Assembly (NCBI GenBank): GCA_013399305.1
Contig: VXAI01000066.1
Span: 2,173,796-2,237,795 of the forward strand
Length of the DNA stretch: 64,000 nucleotides
From: Rostratula benghalensis
Taxonomy: Eukaryota; Chordata; Aves; Charadriiformes; Rostratulidae
Reading direction: 5' to 3'
Below the pieces are notes generated by a model. The model was not told the origin of the DNA. It saw only the letters and a program-made list of their open reading frames with translations, and did no database searches. A program made the position numbers and the translations under genes. Position 1 is the first letter of the stretch; the number at the start of each line of letters is the position of its first letter. Below, one piece after another: positions 1 to 11,143 of this stretch.

Positions 1-2470
1 GCATGTCAGGACAGTATCACAACGTTGGTAAAACACTGTGAATTATCTAGTCATGAGCTCTCTGCAAGACAAACTTATCTCATGCAAATAAATGTTCTTG
101 TTTGTGCCTCCAGAAATTTTTCTTTTTTTTTTTTCCCCCACCAAATCCATTTTATCATTCATTTGTATTTTTATAAACTTTAAAATAATTTCAGTTCTCA
201 AAGCAGAAAGATGACGTAAGGCTTGAAGTCATGAAGTCATCATCAGAGCACATGGCCAAGGAAGTTCCAGCAGTTAACACATGACACTTTTTGAGTGCAC
301 CACAAACTCCCTAAGAAGATCTTGTAATTGCCCCTGGAGAATTTAATTCAGTTTTTGCCAAGGCATCACCCCAAATTGCCAGATGATTTTGAATTGTACT
401 TTTATCACTGAATGTACTCAATGGCTCAGTTTTCTGTTGTCTGGAAGTTCAGTGGTTATATTTCCTACTTTGTGATCCAGCTCATTAAAGCCAACGCTGC
501 AATGACGCAGGGTCAGGACACACCCCTGCCAAACATCACTTAATACCATTTATACTTCCATTTTGACATTGCTAAGTATGCCCTAAATATGATTCTTCAG
601 CCAGTTGTACACCTACACTCATCTAAACCACATTTCTATAGCTTGCTTATAAAGAAGTCCTGCAAGGCAGCATCAGAAACCTCCCTAAATTCAAGATATC
701 AGACACCTATTGCTCCTTCCCTGTCCACACCTGTTATTCTGTCATGGAAGTTGTGTTGGTTAGACAATATTTTTTCTGACAAATCTGTGTGTTATTAATT
801 TGTCATCTTCAAAGTGCTCTCAAATCGTATATGTTTTCCAGAATTTTTTTTGTAGGAACTAGAGTTTAGTTGGCTGGTCTATAACTCCTGTCTGAAGTCC
901 TGTTTAAACCAAGGACACTACACTGTCTTCCAATATGTCACCTTCCCTGCACAAGTTTTCAAAACCAGCCACTGCTAGCTCTGAGTTTATTTTGGCTGTA
1001 CGTGTTCCTTTAATGAGTTTTGAAAACCAGGGTTCTGACAGCAGCTATCATACACACTTTAACCTGTTTCTACTCTGTTCAGAACTAAGATCTTATCCAT
1101 TTGGCAACAGCACCAATTATGATAGCTGATGTCCTATACACGACCTTTAACAAAGAAGGATACAAAAACATTTGGCTGCCTCAAAATTAATCTTTTGCTC
1201 TCCACTGAACAGTGCTCCTACACTTTTCTTTCTTATTCTTGCTATTGTTCTTGTTGTTGTTATTTTGGCTGTTTTGATATGTCTTGCTAGACGCTTCTCA
1301 ATTTAAGATTTGGCCTCTCTGATTTTATCACAACGTGCTTCTGCTATAATTTACACTCATTCTCAGCAAGCTGCAAGGTGATTTCTTGCATCCTCTGCAC
1401 TAGGATTGTTTGCACTTTATAAAAAGATTCCATTATTAAGACTTCAGGTCTCTATAACTCCCCGTAATTTTGACATTATGTGCCTGAGATATTTACCCTC
1501 ACCAATTATTCTTAGCTCTTAATTGCACACTGAACTCAAGAACTTGCTACCCTTTTGCCTATGATGTCCCAAGTAGTTATGTCTTAGCCTTCTGTGTTCC
1601 TTTCACCCACTCAGTCTACAAACACAGTGGCACGTATTGCAGCGGGAATTTAGTTCCTTGCACTTCATAGTGTACATGGGAGACTGACAATAGTTATAGA
1701 GAGGAGAAAAGTGAAAATAGAGACCAGAATGAAAAAGAGCAGAGAAAAATCAAGCAAAAGCTTGTATTCTTTGCTGATATTAGTGCTCCTTTATTCAGGC
1801 ATCCAAGAACGGCCATCCTTCCAACTTTGCAAAATTACTTTTGCAGAGGGAACCCAGTCCCAGTACATTTTCTCCCACATTTAATAGGCCACTTTAAGAG
1901 CACGTTTACTTAGTCCTCATCAAACAAGGATAATTGACAGCTTTCCACCCCTAGCATCCCCACTCTGAGAAGGCAGTTTCCCCAGGAGCCGCCTTGTACA
2001 ACCTCAAACACTTTATTACTGGTCAATTTGGGTTTCCTTCCCCCTTTAAGTGGCAGTGCTGAGGGTCTCTAACTCTCTCTTGTCTCAGTAATCAATATAA
2101 GCAGTCACTTCCACAGTATTTCCCTGCTACTCAGCAAGAAGGACGATAGAGACTGCCATTGGTTGTAAATAACTGTAGAGCTTCAGTGTTACGTCACAAA
2201 GTAACTTGAACTTCAGAAACAGGAGGTGGCTTTTATTTTGGGCTCTTGGGCTTCCTTGGAGATTTTTCCTCTATTTTAATTCTTTCAATTGAGAGCAAAG
2301 AAATACATTTGATGCCTTGCCATTCCTGGTACCTGCCTACTCGGTGGAGAGGCTGACCTGTCCCCCAGGGGCAGGGGGCAGCCAATGTCCTGTCAGCAGC
2401 GCATGTGGCACGGTGCTCACCAAAGAGAGCTACAGAAAAATTCTATGAAGTGCCGACCCCAGCTTTACAG
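1..2470. other. Non-coding AT-rich stretch, no gene found
   Basis: No frame here looks like a real exon; the two longest forward frames (589-798 and 935-1129) have no recognisable domain. The stretch begins with a T-run followed by C-run near 121-140 and holds a TTG-rich microsatellite-like patch near 1240-1265. No CR1 or MIR similarity was noticed. It is either intergenic or intronic; nothing in the sequence decides between them. Confidence 0.6.
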
Positions 2471-2475
2471 TCACT

Positions 2476-2540
2476 GTATTATGGATATGAGAAAGTCAGG
2501 ATTAAATAATTATTGTCTCGAACTCACACAGTAAAATTTG
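2476..2540 (-). mobile_element. Possible MIR SINE relic (antisense)
   Basis: Read on the + strand, this resembles the reverse complement of the central part of a MIR element. A GATATGAG-AAAG stretch stands where MIR has GATGAGGAAACTGAG. It is followed by GGATTAAATAA in place of GGTTAAGTAA, and then by TCACACAGTAA in place of TCACACAGCTAGTAA. One short deletion between the first two blocks is needed. MIR is a tRNA-derived SINE family older than the bird-mammal split, so heavy decay is expected. A chance match cannot be excluded. Confidence 0.35.
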
Positions 2541-3576
2541 TTTATGAGGTAAATTTTAACAAGAAACAAACAGTTAGTGTTGTTTATAAGCAAACTCAAA
2601 CTGTAAAAACCAGGGAATGCTTTGTAAATACCAGTCCCTGGGCCAGATGAGGTCCCGGAGGGAAGCTCCCTGCTGTTTGCAGCTGGCTCTCACACGCACA
2701 CAGAATGTGACCAGCTCCAGCAGCCAGGTGAAATCAAAGCCAGTGGGTTTACCCAAGGATGGCACAGTGGAAAAATCTTCATTTCTTCATATAAATACTT
2801 CTCACAGGTCTTCCCTTCCACTGCATGGAATGATTTCCTTGTAAAGTCCATACAAAAAATGGCCACAATGACAATCAAAAAGATAAATCTATTATCTGAC
2901 AGCAAACAGTGTCAAGACAACTACACTTGTTGTGTATCACAGACTATTTTGATCTAAACAACTGGTTTCACAGAGTCATCTTGTTTAACAGGAAATACCC
3001 ATACTCTTACTCAAAACTCCAACATACCCTCTCTTTTAATGAAATTGATTGATTAGGTAGAACCTTAGTAAGGTCCAAGACTTTGTGGTCTCCCTACAGT
3101 GCAGTATGATCGCACTATTAGGACGAATGCCAGCGCTACAACAGGGAGCAGCGACTCAAAGCCAATCTCCACTGGCAGGGTGATGTGAGATATTTACTTT
3201 TCTGGACTCCAAGGGATGCTGCCAGGTGAGGGTTGGGCTCCAGTACCCGAACTGCGTGGAGGCTAAAAACCCAACCCCTGAAAAGCCATGATCAAAGACC
3301 GATGTGAATTAGGGGGCCCACACTGCAACATCAGGGATGTGGATGTGCTGCCAGATGAGGCCACATCTGGTACAGAACCTGCGGCGGGCTCTTTGCAGGA
3401 CAGCCATCCTTTCACCTTTACGATCACCAAAGCACGCACTCTAGTTGAGGAATGTTGATGGATACTATTACTTTCATTAAAATCCTACACGCTATCACTT
3501 GGCATACTGTGAGGAAGGAAACACACCTTAGCTGATCCAGCTTTACCAGTCTGTAACAACAAAGAAAAATAAAAAA

Positions 3577-3594
3577 GGGGGGGTGGGAAGGGGG
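3577..3594 (+). repeat. G-run with G-quadruplex potential
   Basis: A seven-G run, a three-G run and a five-G run are separated by one and two bases, preceded by an A-rich stretch. Read strictly, the first run can be split to give four G-tracts. It is a low-complexity tract; no function is claimed. Confidence 0.6.
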
Positions 3595-3989
3595 AATTAT
3601 TCTTTTTACTGCACACATACACACACAAAAACCCTTTTAAAGTGAATATATGCCTACTGCAAAGTATTGAGGTGAAAAGGGAGGTCTTATCATCCCTGTT
3701 CCCCCAGGATCTCTTAGACTGTGTGTATTTCTGTGGTGGTTGGCTTGTGGTTTTGTTGTTCACTACAGTTTCCCAGAGCCCTATATTTTACTGAAACATA
3801 AGTACAGGCCCACCAATTCGCTGACAAGCTGATCTATTGGCTCTAGGACACTGAGGGGAATTATGCTCCTGCCGCCCTGATGCTCTCCTTTGTTTAGAAA
3901 AAGAAGAGAGAAAGAGAGAGAGTGAAAAAAAAAATCCTCAATCGTTTAGTACAAGTCATTTTACATGCTGGGATAATGAAGTATAAAAA

Positions 3990-4230
3990 TGCCTTCAAAG
4001 GACTGATTTCCTACTTTTAACTCACTACCAGCCGAGCTCTTTGTGAGGCCCTCTGGAACATGCATTCCCAGCCCCACTCAAACAAAAGAGCTGCGAATTC
4101 ATTAAACTATTTAATTATGCCTTTTTATTTTTCTCCATTAGCAAGCCCTGCCAGTACAAAGTAAATAAAGCCACCATGGTCTTTCCCCAGCAGACACACT
4201 GACTGTTTTTATTCTTTATTCAGTTTACAA
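3990..4230. promoter_or_regulatory. Enhancer-like AT-rich block (unproven)
   Basis: The block is free of low-complexity sequence and packs several developmental transcription-factor-type words. It has a TTAATTA homeodomain core at 4111-4117, a GTAAATA forkhead-type word at 4161-4167 and TTTTATT HOX/CDX-like words. Such clustering is common in conserved non-coding elements but also occurs by chance in AT-rich DNA. Only alignment with other birds and mammals can show whether it is under constraint. Confidence 0.22.
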
Positions 4231-6455
4231 TATAAAGGGCTATTTTTTTCCCCCCTCCTCCTATTCTTGGCTAGTTTCCTAATACAAGCCCTACAAACAG
4301 AAGCATCCAACTGTACATGCAATGCATGGAACTAGAGAGCAGCAGCAGCACTCAGCATTGCAAGCACATACCCTAGACAGCTTTCAAAGTACCAGCAGCC
4401 AACGGCAGCCAAACAGCACTTTACAGCCAGGCGCGGAAAAGATATTAGCTTTTTTTTTTATACTCTAGTAAATTTGCTTTTTACATCTATTTCTTTTCAG
4501 AAGGGCTTGTTATTGAGCTTACTGTCCACAAATTCCATTGATCTCAGGCTGTGACTCAATCCATATGCTCACGCTTTGACACCAGCACAGCAAGCAAGCG
4601 ATACAAATCCTGTTCAGGCTACAAACTTATTGATTTTATAGATTTCCCCCAAAGTTGTGATAATGATATATCATTGTTAAATTTGGTAGAACAAACTGCT
4701 TTCCCAATCTGTCAATGCGAGCATGAAAACCAATTCACAGCCTTGTTTAGAAGGCTTTCCCTTCAGAAGAATAACTACTGCTAGCGGAAGCAGATCACCA
4801 ATACCCAGCCGCTGGCGTAGGTTTGATGGATGTTACCTTTCCAGTTGCCCTTTCTTGACCTGTAGCATGCTGGGTTCCCAGACTCGCCTCCTGGTTATGA
4901 GAGCCACCCTTATTTTTCCGAAGCATTTTTCAAATTCATTATTTAAAACTTGCAGAGTATGTAAAACCATAGCAATAGCTTTTAATCGTATTTCTTTTAA
5001 ATATTTTAGACGCATTAAGACAACATGAAAATTATTGATTTTAGCAAATCATTTTTGCTTGTTCTGTTCCCGTGCTCACATAACTGGCAAAGCTATGCTT
5101 TTCCCTTCCATGAGAGGGAGACAGAATACTGGTTTAAATAGGAGCGTCCTCACTTCCTGCTCCATCACAGCTTCTCAACCTGGGAACAAAACACACCACT
5201 TCATAACAAATGGCTTCCACTGTGAAGCATACTTGGGCATTTGCCTCATGGCTTCTTACTGCCAAAGTGGAAACTTGATCTGACACTCATCCCCTCACCA
5301 GCAAAAGAGGGGTCCATTCCAGAGGTATTAGAAAAAAGAAACCCAAGCCGTTTCTCAGGTTATGAGAACACGACAGAAGAAGTTCATCAGTCCTTATGTG
5401 CTTATCATGGGACAAAAAGGCACTCATCAAAAAAATGTCTGTACGGTGCAGAAGATGTACAAAAACTGTAAACAGCTGTTGTGTTTTTAACAAACCATGA
5501 AATAGCTCCAACAAAATGGTTTACTGGAATTACAATGTATGCTTTCATTCACACATCCTCCTCAAACTCTGAAGCAATTACTAGCACTCCAGAAAGACAC
5601 TTGGAACTCGTGAACAAAATACTTGCCAAAGAAACTGAAACCAATCAAGAGGCAATGTTAGAAAACAAAATTTAGGAAAGCCATGTGAACAAATATTACC
5701 ACTCTTAAACACCTTCTCTTTTCTATCACAGCCTTTCTTTCTTTTATTTATCCATCTTCACTCAACATACATATTTTTAGCACTGGAAGAGCAGATTACC
5801 TCCTCTGACATTATGCCACTAGTTCAACATATACCACACAGCGTGAGCCTTACTGTGTTCTCCTGTCTTGCTATTGGTATCTCCCCACATTGGCAATGCA
5901 TCCCTAAGCATTTAACCATTTTCTTGGGACAACAGCTCAGAAACAGATTTTGAGGGGATGAACATCTCTCACCCGTGCCTCTGCTTTCACTTTTGTTTTA
6001 ATTCAGGGTGACAGATGCTGAAGTCTTTTACGTGTTGTAGCCTTTTTTTTTTTAACCTTGCTGAATGCTAGTTCCAAATATGTCTTTTGGAAAAGTCTTT
6101 TTGAACTTCAGGGCACTTCAAATTTGACTTCATATCTTCCAAATATGATAAGGAACACCAGCTCTAACACACTTCTCATTCATCTATAGTATTTTGCCGT
6201 TTTTCTCACTGAGACATAAATGCCAGGCTAAGAGAAAGCCAATAGAACAGCCCATTGTCAATTTTTTTTACTGTCACATTGTTAAGGAGCCATGCTTCAT
6301 GCTTTTCTGTCAGTGTGTAGGCAGGAAGGGGTCTCACATCATGCCTTTACAAAAACAAATTGTCTATTTGCCAGACAGAGGAAATACTATCAATAACATA
6401 CTAACCATTCAACTATTTTTTGTTTGAAGAAAGTGAAGACCTTAACAAAGACAAG

Positions 6456-6550
6456 TGTTATTACTAATCTCACTTCTGTGATGGTAGAGCTGAGACTTGG
6501 TGAAATTTTAGGACTTGCCAAAGGCCTCGTATAAAACCAGCAATAAGGTA
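6456..6550 (-). mobile_element. Possible MIR SINE relic (antisense)
   Basis: On the + strand the order of words follows the reverse complement of MIR. TTATTA comes first, then TGATGGTAGAGCTGAG where MIR has GATGAGGAAACTGAG. GGACTTGCCAAAGG then stands where MIR has TGACTTGCCCAAGG, and ACCAGCAATAAG where MIR has ACAGCTAGTAAG. Identity is patchy, as expected for an element of this age. The colinear order over about 90 bases makes it more than a single-word match, but the call is by eye. Confidence 0.42.
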
Positions 6551-7318
6551 ATGCCCGGTAATGAAGATTCTATTTCCAATTGTATGTTATATCCGTAGCC
6601 ATTTGAGATTGCATCAGCTTGTTTGTTTTGGTTTTTTGTTTGTTTGGGTTTGGGGTTTTTTTTAAAGACTTTTACAAAGGGAATGTCTTTGTGATGAAAG
6701 GCAAACGCTACAGGACCTACTATTGGTCATCTGACATATTTCAGAAGAAAAGCAAGCACTTAAAAGCAAACCATGTTACTCAGCTATTTTCTTACGTCCT
6801 CACCATCTCTTCTGTTCAAGCTCTGCATCTTCACCAAGTGTCTGTGATTCTCACATTCCCTATTATTCCTTGTTTACTAAACAAATAATTACTTTACTCT
6901 TGTCTAAGCAGTAGTAAAGGCATCATGTGCTACTCTACTCAGTTTCTGATTGCCTTTCATACCACCTGATTTATAATTTATATGACTCCACAACAGGAGA
7001 AATCTGTTCTTGGTGTTCTGTGGAATTCCCACTCAAGGTAACAGAACATGTGAGGATTAACAGAACCTTATGGTTCTAGATGATTAGAGGAGAGTACTGC
7101 TATCTGTCGGAAAAAAATTAAATAGGCAAGTCTGAACATATAATCAGAATGTAAAGCCATTCAAAGAGCATGAGTACTTCTGAAAAATTATCTTAATCCC
7201 TTCCTTCCCCCCAAAAGCAGCAGATTTTGACAATTCAAAGAATCTTAGCCTTCAATTAATATTTCTTGAAAAATACATCTATTTGTTCTTTGATCTCTCT
7301 CTTTCTCACTTTACTGTC

Positions 7319-7386
7319 CACATACACACACCCCCACACACACACCCCAAAATAAGAGAAAGAAAAGAAAAGGGGAAAAAAAAAAT
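7319..7386 (+). repeat. CA-rich tract followed by A/G purine tract
   Basis: An impure CA repeat interrupted by C-runs spans about 7319-7348. It passes directly into an A/G-only stretch ending in a ten-base A run at about 7386. It is a low-complexity microsatellite-type sequence. Confidence 0.8.
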
Positions 7387-7765
7387 CCCTTCCTGATAAT
7401 TGCACTGGTCCAAATGTGCAGGGGCTTTCATACAGAATGATGGCTTCCCTTGTCTCCTGCATTTGTTCATCTCCTTTGGGAGGAGCAATTTACAGAAAGC
7501 ATTATCGATTTTTGCCATAATAGGTACAGAGATGCCTCACTGTCCCTGCTCAGCCAGCTCACTCTCTGCATCACAACTGTCAGGCCAGTTTGTGAAGCCC
7601 GTCATTATTTTTTTTCAAGTAAATCCATCACGGGAGTGGGGGAAAAGTGATGAAAATAAAATTATTTTCACCTTGCCATAAAAAAGAATGGCCATGTTCC
7701 CTAACAGAAATAAGTGCAAATGCTGTCAACTAAGAGCGCGGAAGGGAAATTCAAAGCAAATAAAA

Positions 7766-8030
7766 GTGGGCTGGGGGGAGGAAGGAAAGGGAGGAGGGAG
7801 TACGAGGAAACACGGCAGTAGCTAATTTACTTTGAACACATTCTGGAATTTTCCTGTTAAAGCCGCTATTTACAACTCTTCCAGTTGTTTTCCATGCTCT
7901 CACTTTTCTAGGAGCGTTGAAATCTATACTTTATACAGGTATTTTCTTTGGCTTTTAGAGCATTGAGGAGATTGCGGGTTTTGTGATGCAATTATTAAAT
8001 ATTATTGGTCTGCGGGATGAAATCTGCCTT
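7766..8030. promoter_or_regulatory. Enhancer-like block beside purine tract (unproven)
   Basis: A purine-rich G tract (about 7766-7810) is followed by a block without low complexity. It contains a TAATTT homeodomain-type word (7823-7828), CTTTGAA resembling a TCF/LEF site on the minus strand (7830-7836), TTCTGGAATTTTCC, and an ATTATTAAATATTATTGG stretch near 7989-8007 with an inverted CCAAT box. Motif clustering suggests, but does not prove, a regulatory element. Confidence 0.25.
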
Positions 8031-10988
8031 GAAACCTCCCTCTGAATGCAGACCACCCACCCACCGCCGAGATTACCAATTCCACTCCGCTCCTTTGTGC
8101 GCAGAATGGTTTGGGGTTTTTCTCCCACTCCCTGTTCACCAGGGGCAGGCTGAGGCCACTAAACTCATTCTGTCCCTGATCAGCATGTGAATGTTGAGGG
8201 ATACTTACTTCAAATATTTCTGAAACCTAAAAAAGCCTTTTAGAAATCACATCTAAAAACAAACAATCCCCCCCCACCCCTCAATTGCATTACTGACTCT
8301 CAGACAAGTCCTTTGGTATTCATCCCTCCTCCTTGATTAGTTTTTGCTCTACCCTTCATGTTGGTCACTTATCTCACATCTTGAAGGTCACAGTCTGTAG
8401 TACCCTATTCCAGTGGCCCTGGCTTGTTTTTTATTCCTGAAGACAGCCTTGTTTTGGGCTCAGAAGGTTTAATCCAAGAATTGGCTCTGGATCTAATTCC
8501 CAGATCCTCAGTTCATTAGCCATGAAAAGTGATAGCTGCTTAAGATTTTTATGAGACATTGTTCCAAAAGCGGACCACAGAAACTGCACAATTACCCAGC
8601 ACATTGTACAAAGCCCTGGCTGCCTTTGGCACTGACACAAGGAGCTTGATAGCAATCAAACAGCTTAATGAAAAGCAGCACGTTTGCTCTTGGTAAGGAG
8701 CAAGGAATCTGTGAAGTTTGTTTCCAAGTGGTGCTTTCTGTAAGGACACTTGTTAGGATAAAATTTAAATCATCGTATCCCTACTTCAGGAGTGCTGGCA
8801 CTAAAGGATATATAACTTGTCTTTTTGACCCTTTCACACAAGCACTTGCAAACATCCAGCGTTCAAAGCTCATCTGTCTTGCTCCTCTGGACTCTCAAGC
8901 AGATCTAGATATTAATGTTGAAGCTGGCCATTCGTTGCAATTAGGCCAGGCAAATTGTGAGAAAAACAGCAAGGCAGCTGTACAGAAATATCAGAGGATT
9001 TCTTTTAGTCAGGGTGTAGCGAAACCACAATAACCAGTCCCATGTCCAAGTAATTACAAGGATGTGATGCAGGCCAGCAAAATATAAGAGGTTTAGAAGT
9101 AAAGTGGATACTCGACTCAGCGGTGGATTAAGACTAAATGTAGCCAGATCCAGTCCAGCTAAAGTGCTTTCAACAACTCCCAGGCCCCTCCAACTGCCAC
9201 GCAGCCAACAGAAATCCCACCCATCCTCCCCCAGTGGGCTCAGACCCCTGCCCGTCCTCCCACTACCAACACCAGAGCAGGATGAACCGGGATCCCTCCA
9301 AGATCAGGTCCCAACGTCTTTAAATCCTCCTTAATTCAGCTGTCCATCCATCCCATAGCTACCTGCAAGGTGTCTAAGCACAGCAGCGTGTCCTGGAACA
9401 AAAGGAAGCTCACACACTGTGAGCTCAGTGCAGAGCCCCAGCACCTGGAATCTGTTGCCCATGGCCATTCCCAGGCTGTAAAGCAGGTCTCACCACCACT
9501 GGGAATTCGAGTCATCTCACAGAGGGGAAATCTCCCTGCCCTGAGACTGTCCACAGGGAGGACTGGCACAGAGCTAACTAAAAATTTACACCTCAAACTA
9601 CTCCACAGCAATTTCCCCACACAAGTTCTTCTGAAGTCCCCACACACAGGAGCAACCAAAGGGCCAGGGACAGAGGCTCAGCACCATGTCACTCACTGTG
9701 TCTTTGGACCCATAATCCTTGCACCAATAGTCATCTGCATTCTGCCAATATTTTTCATCTATTCACCCTCAGACATATGTATATTGAAAGCTACATATTA
9801 AAAAGAAAATTATATATAAAGCAACCAACTAGGCCTTTCTAGGTATATGTATATTAATATGAGAGAACGTTGCTGCTTACAGTAAAGAGATGGCACCTTT
9901 CACAGGGGTATTTGCAAAGGGAAAAAAAGTCAGAGCTTGGAGACAGCAAAGGGGAGGCAGCAGATGTGACACAGGCTCAGAGATGCTGAGTTCTCCCCCT
10001 TTGGTCCTCCACCTCCCCTAGACCCTGCTGCTGCCTGACACCCAGCCCACTGCAGAGAGTACACCGGCTATCCGTATGCCTGAAGTAGCTATAGAAAAAT
10101 CAAAGGCATCCTTGGTTTCTCACTAGAAAGCAAAAAAAATAAGCTTGGTAATATAGATCAAGCATATCAAGAAATTTTAGCTAGTTTATTAAATGTAGAG
10201 AACAGCTATTACTGCTATTTATCTAATACGCTCTGCTGTGCAAACAACAGGCCCAATTTCAATAGCAGGGTAATTCTGTCAATGAATAACCATCCTAAGG
10301 GAAAAATTAGTTTAAATTAGTTTAGTTTGTTCTTTTGCTCTAACAAGTACATTCTAGATTGTAATTGGTTTTAAATCTCTTCTCTTTGGTACGTACGCAC
10401 TAAGCGCTGTGTCAGAGCAGGTGGCTACCTTATGTCTCTCTCATTTAGCCAATATTGCACTCCACTTAATTCATACATATGTTCAGACACATGCATACAC
10501 ACCCAGAACAGATGTATGCACAAAAGCACACAGACACATATGTGGCTGCTGTTTAATAGAACAAGTACAGTAAAAACATTAGGACTAGGGAAACTTGGAA
10601 AACAGCCTGCAGAAAAATAACTCTCCTTTAACTTTTTAATTTTAAACTGTATTAAATTAACTATGATCACAAGAGGAGTATGTGCTGAAACCAGACACGT
10701 TTAAGTGTCTGACATCACAATGTTTATGTTTTGGAACAAACAGGTTTTCATTTTGTATGTGTAATACACACGGACCACCCCTCTTCCTTCAAGTTTGAAA
10801 AATGCTGATACTATTAAGCGTGGCTTTGCTCTGAAAAATCACAACAAACAGCAACCTCTTACTCAAAGATCCTCTCCCCATATGCAAAGGGGGTCAAGTA
10901 AATGGACTTTAGGGGCAAAACATCTATTTACCAATTTTTTATCAATTCTATGACGATACAGATAATAGTAAGCGTGCAGTGTTGTATT

Positions 10989-11143
10989 AGAATCATAGAA
11001 TCACTCAGGTTGGAAGAGACCCTTGGGATCATCGAGTCCAACCATCAGCTCTCCTCTACAAAGTTCTCCCCTACACCATATCCCCCCACCACCACATCAA
11101 AACAACTCTTGAACTCGTTCAGGGATGGAGACTCAACCACCTG
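10989..11143 (-). mobile_element. CR1 LINE 3'-end fragment (antisense)
   Basis: The + strand begins with AATCATAGAATCA, the reverse complement of the short ATTCTATG-type repeat that ends CR1 elements. It continues with GGTTGGAAGAGACC, ATCATCGAGTCCAACCATCA, TACAAAGTTCTCCCC, ACACCATATCCCCC and CAGGGATGGAGACTCAACCACC, in the order of an avian CR1 tail. CR1 is the dominant avian LINE, and 5'-truncated copies like this one are the normal form. Only the extreme 3' part is present, with no reverse-transcriptase or endonuclease coding. The good preservation suggests a younger copy than the other CR1 fragments in the window. Confidence 0.93.

Larger units (their letters stand above)
2545..6450. other. 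Non-coding stretch with simple repeats
   Basis: No supportable gene. Contents seen: a G-rich run (3577-3594), a CA-rich patch (about 3611-3632), a GA-rich purine patch (about 3897-3934), an enhancer-like AT-rich block (listed separately at 3990-4230) and a T-run near 6042-6053. The longest open frames (for example 4723-5028 on +) have no domain and overlap similarly sized frames on the other strand. Confidence 0.6.
6550..10988. other. Non-coding stretch, no gene found
   Basis: No supportable gene. It holds a T/G-rich patch (6618-6663), a CA-rich tract with adjoining A/G tract (7319-7386), a purine-rich G tract and an enhancer-like block (7766-8030, listed separately). There is also a degenerate CA/TA-rich patch (10472-10543) and a small perfect hairpin (7-base arms, 10692-10711). 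The stretch 9100-9700 is more GC-rich than its surroundings and has frames up to about 143 codons, none with a recognisable domain. Confidence 0.6.

Noticed and set aside
10692..10711. Perfect 7-base hairpin (CAGACAC / GTGTCTG) as a possible microRNA or terminator
   Set aside because: The stem is far too short for a microRNA precursor, and bacterial-type terminators do not apply here.
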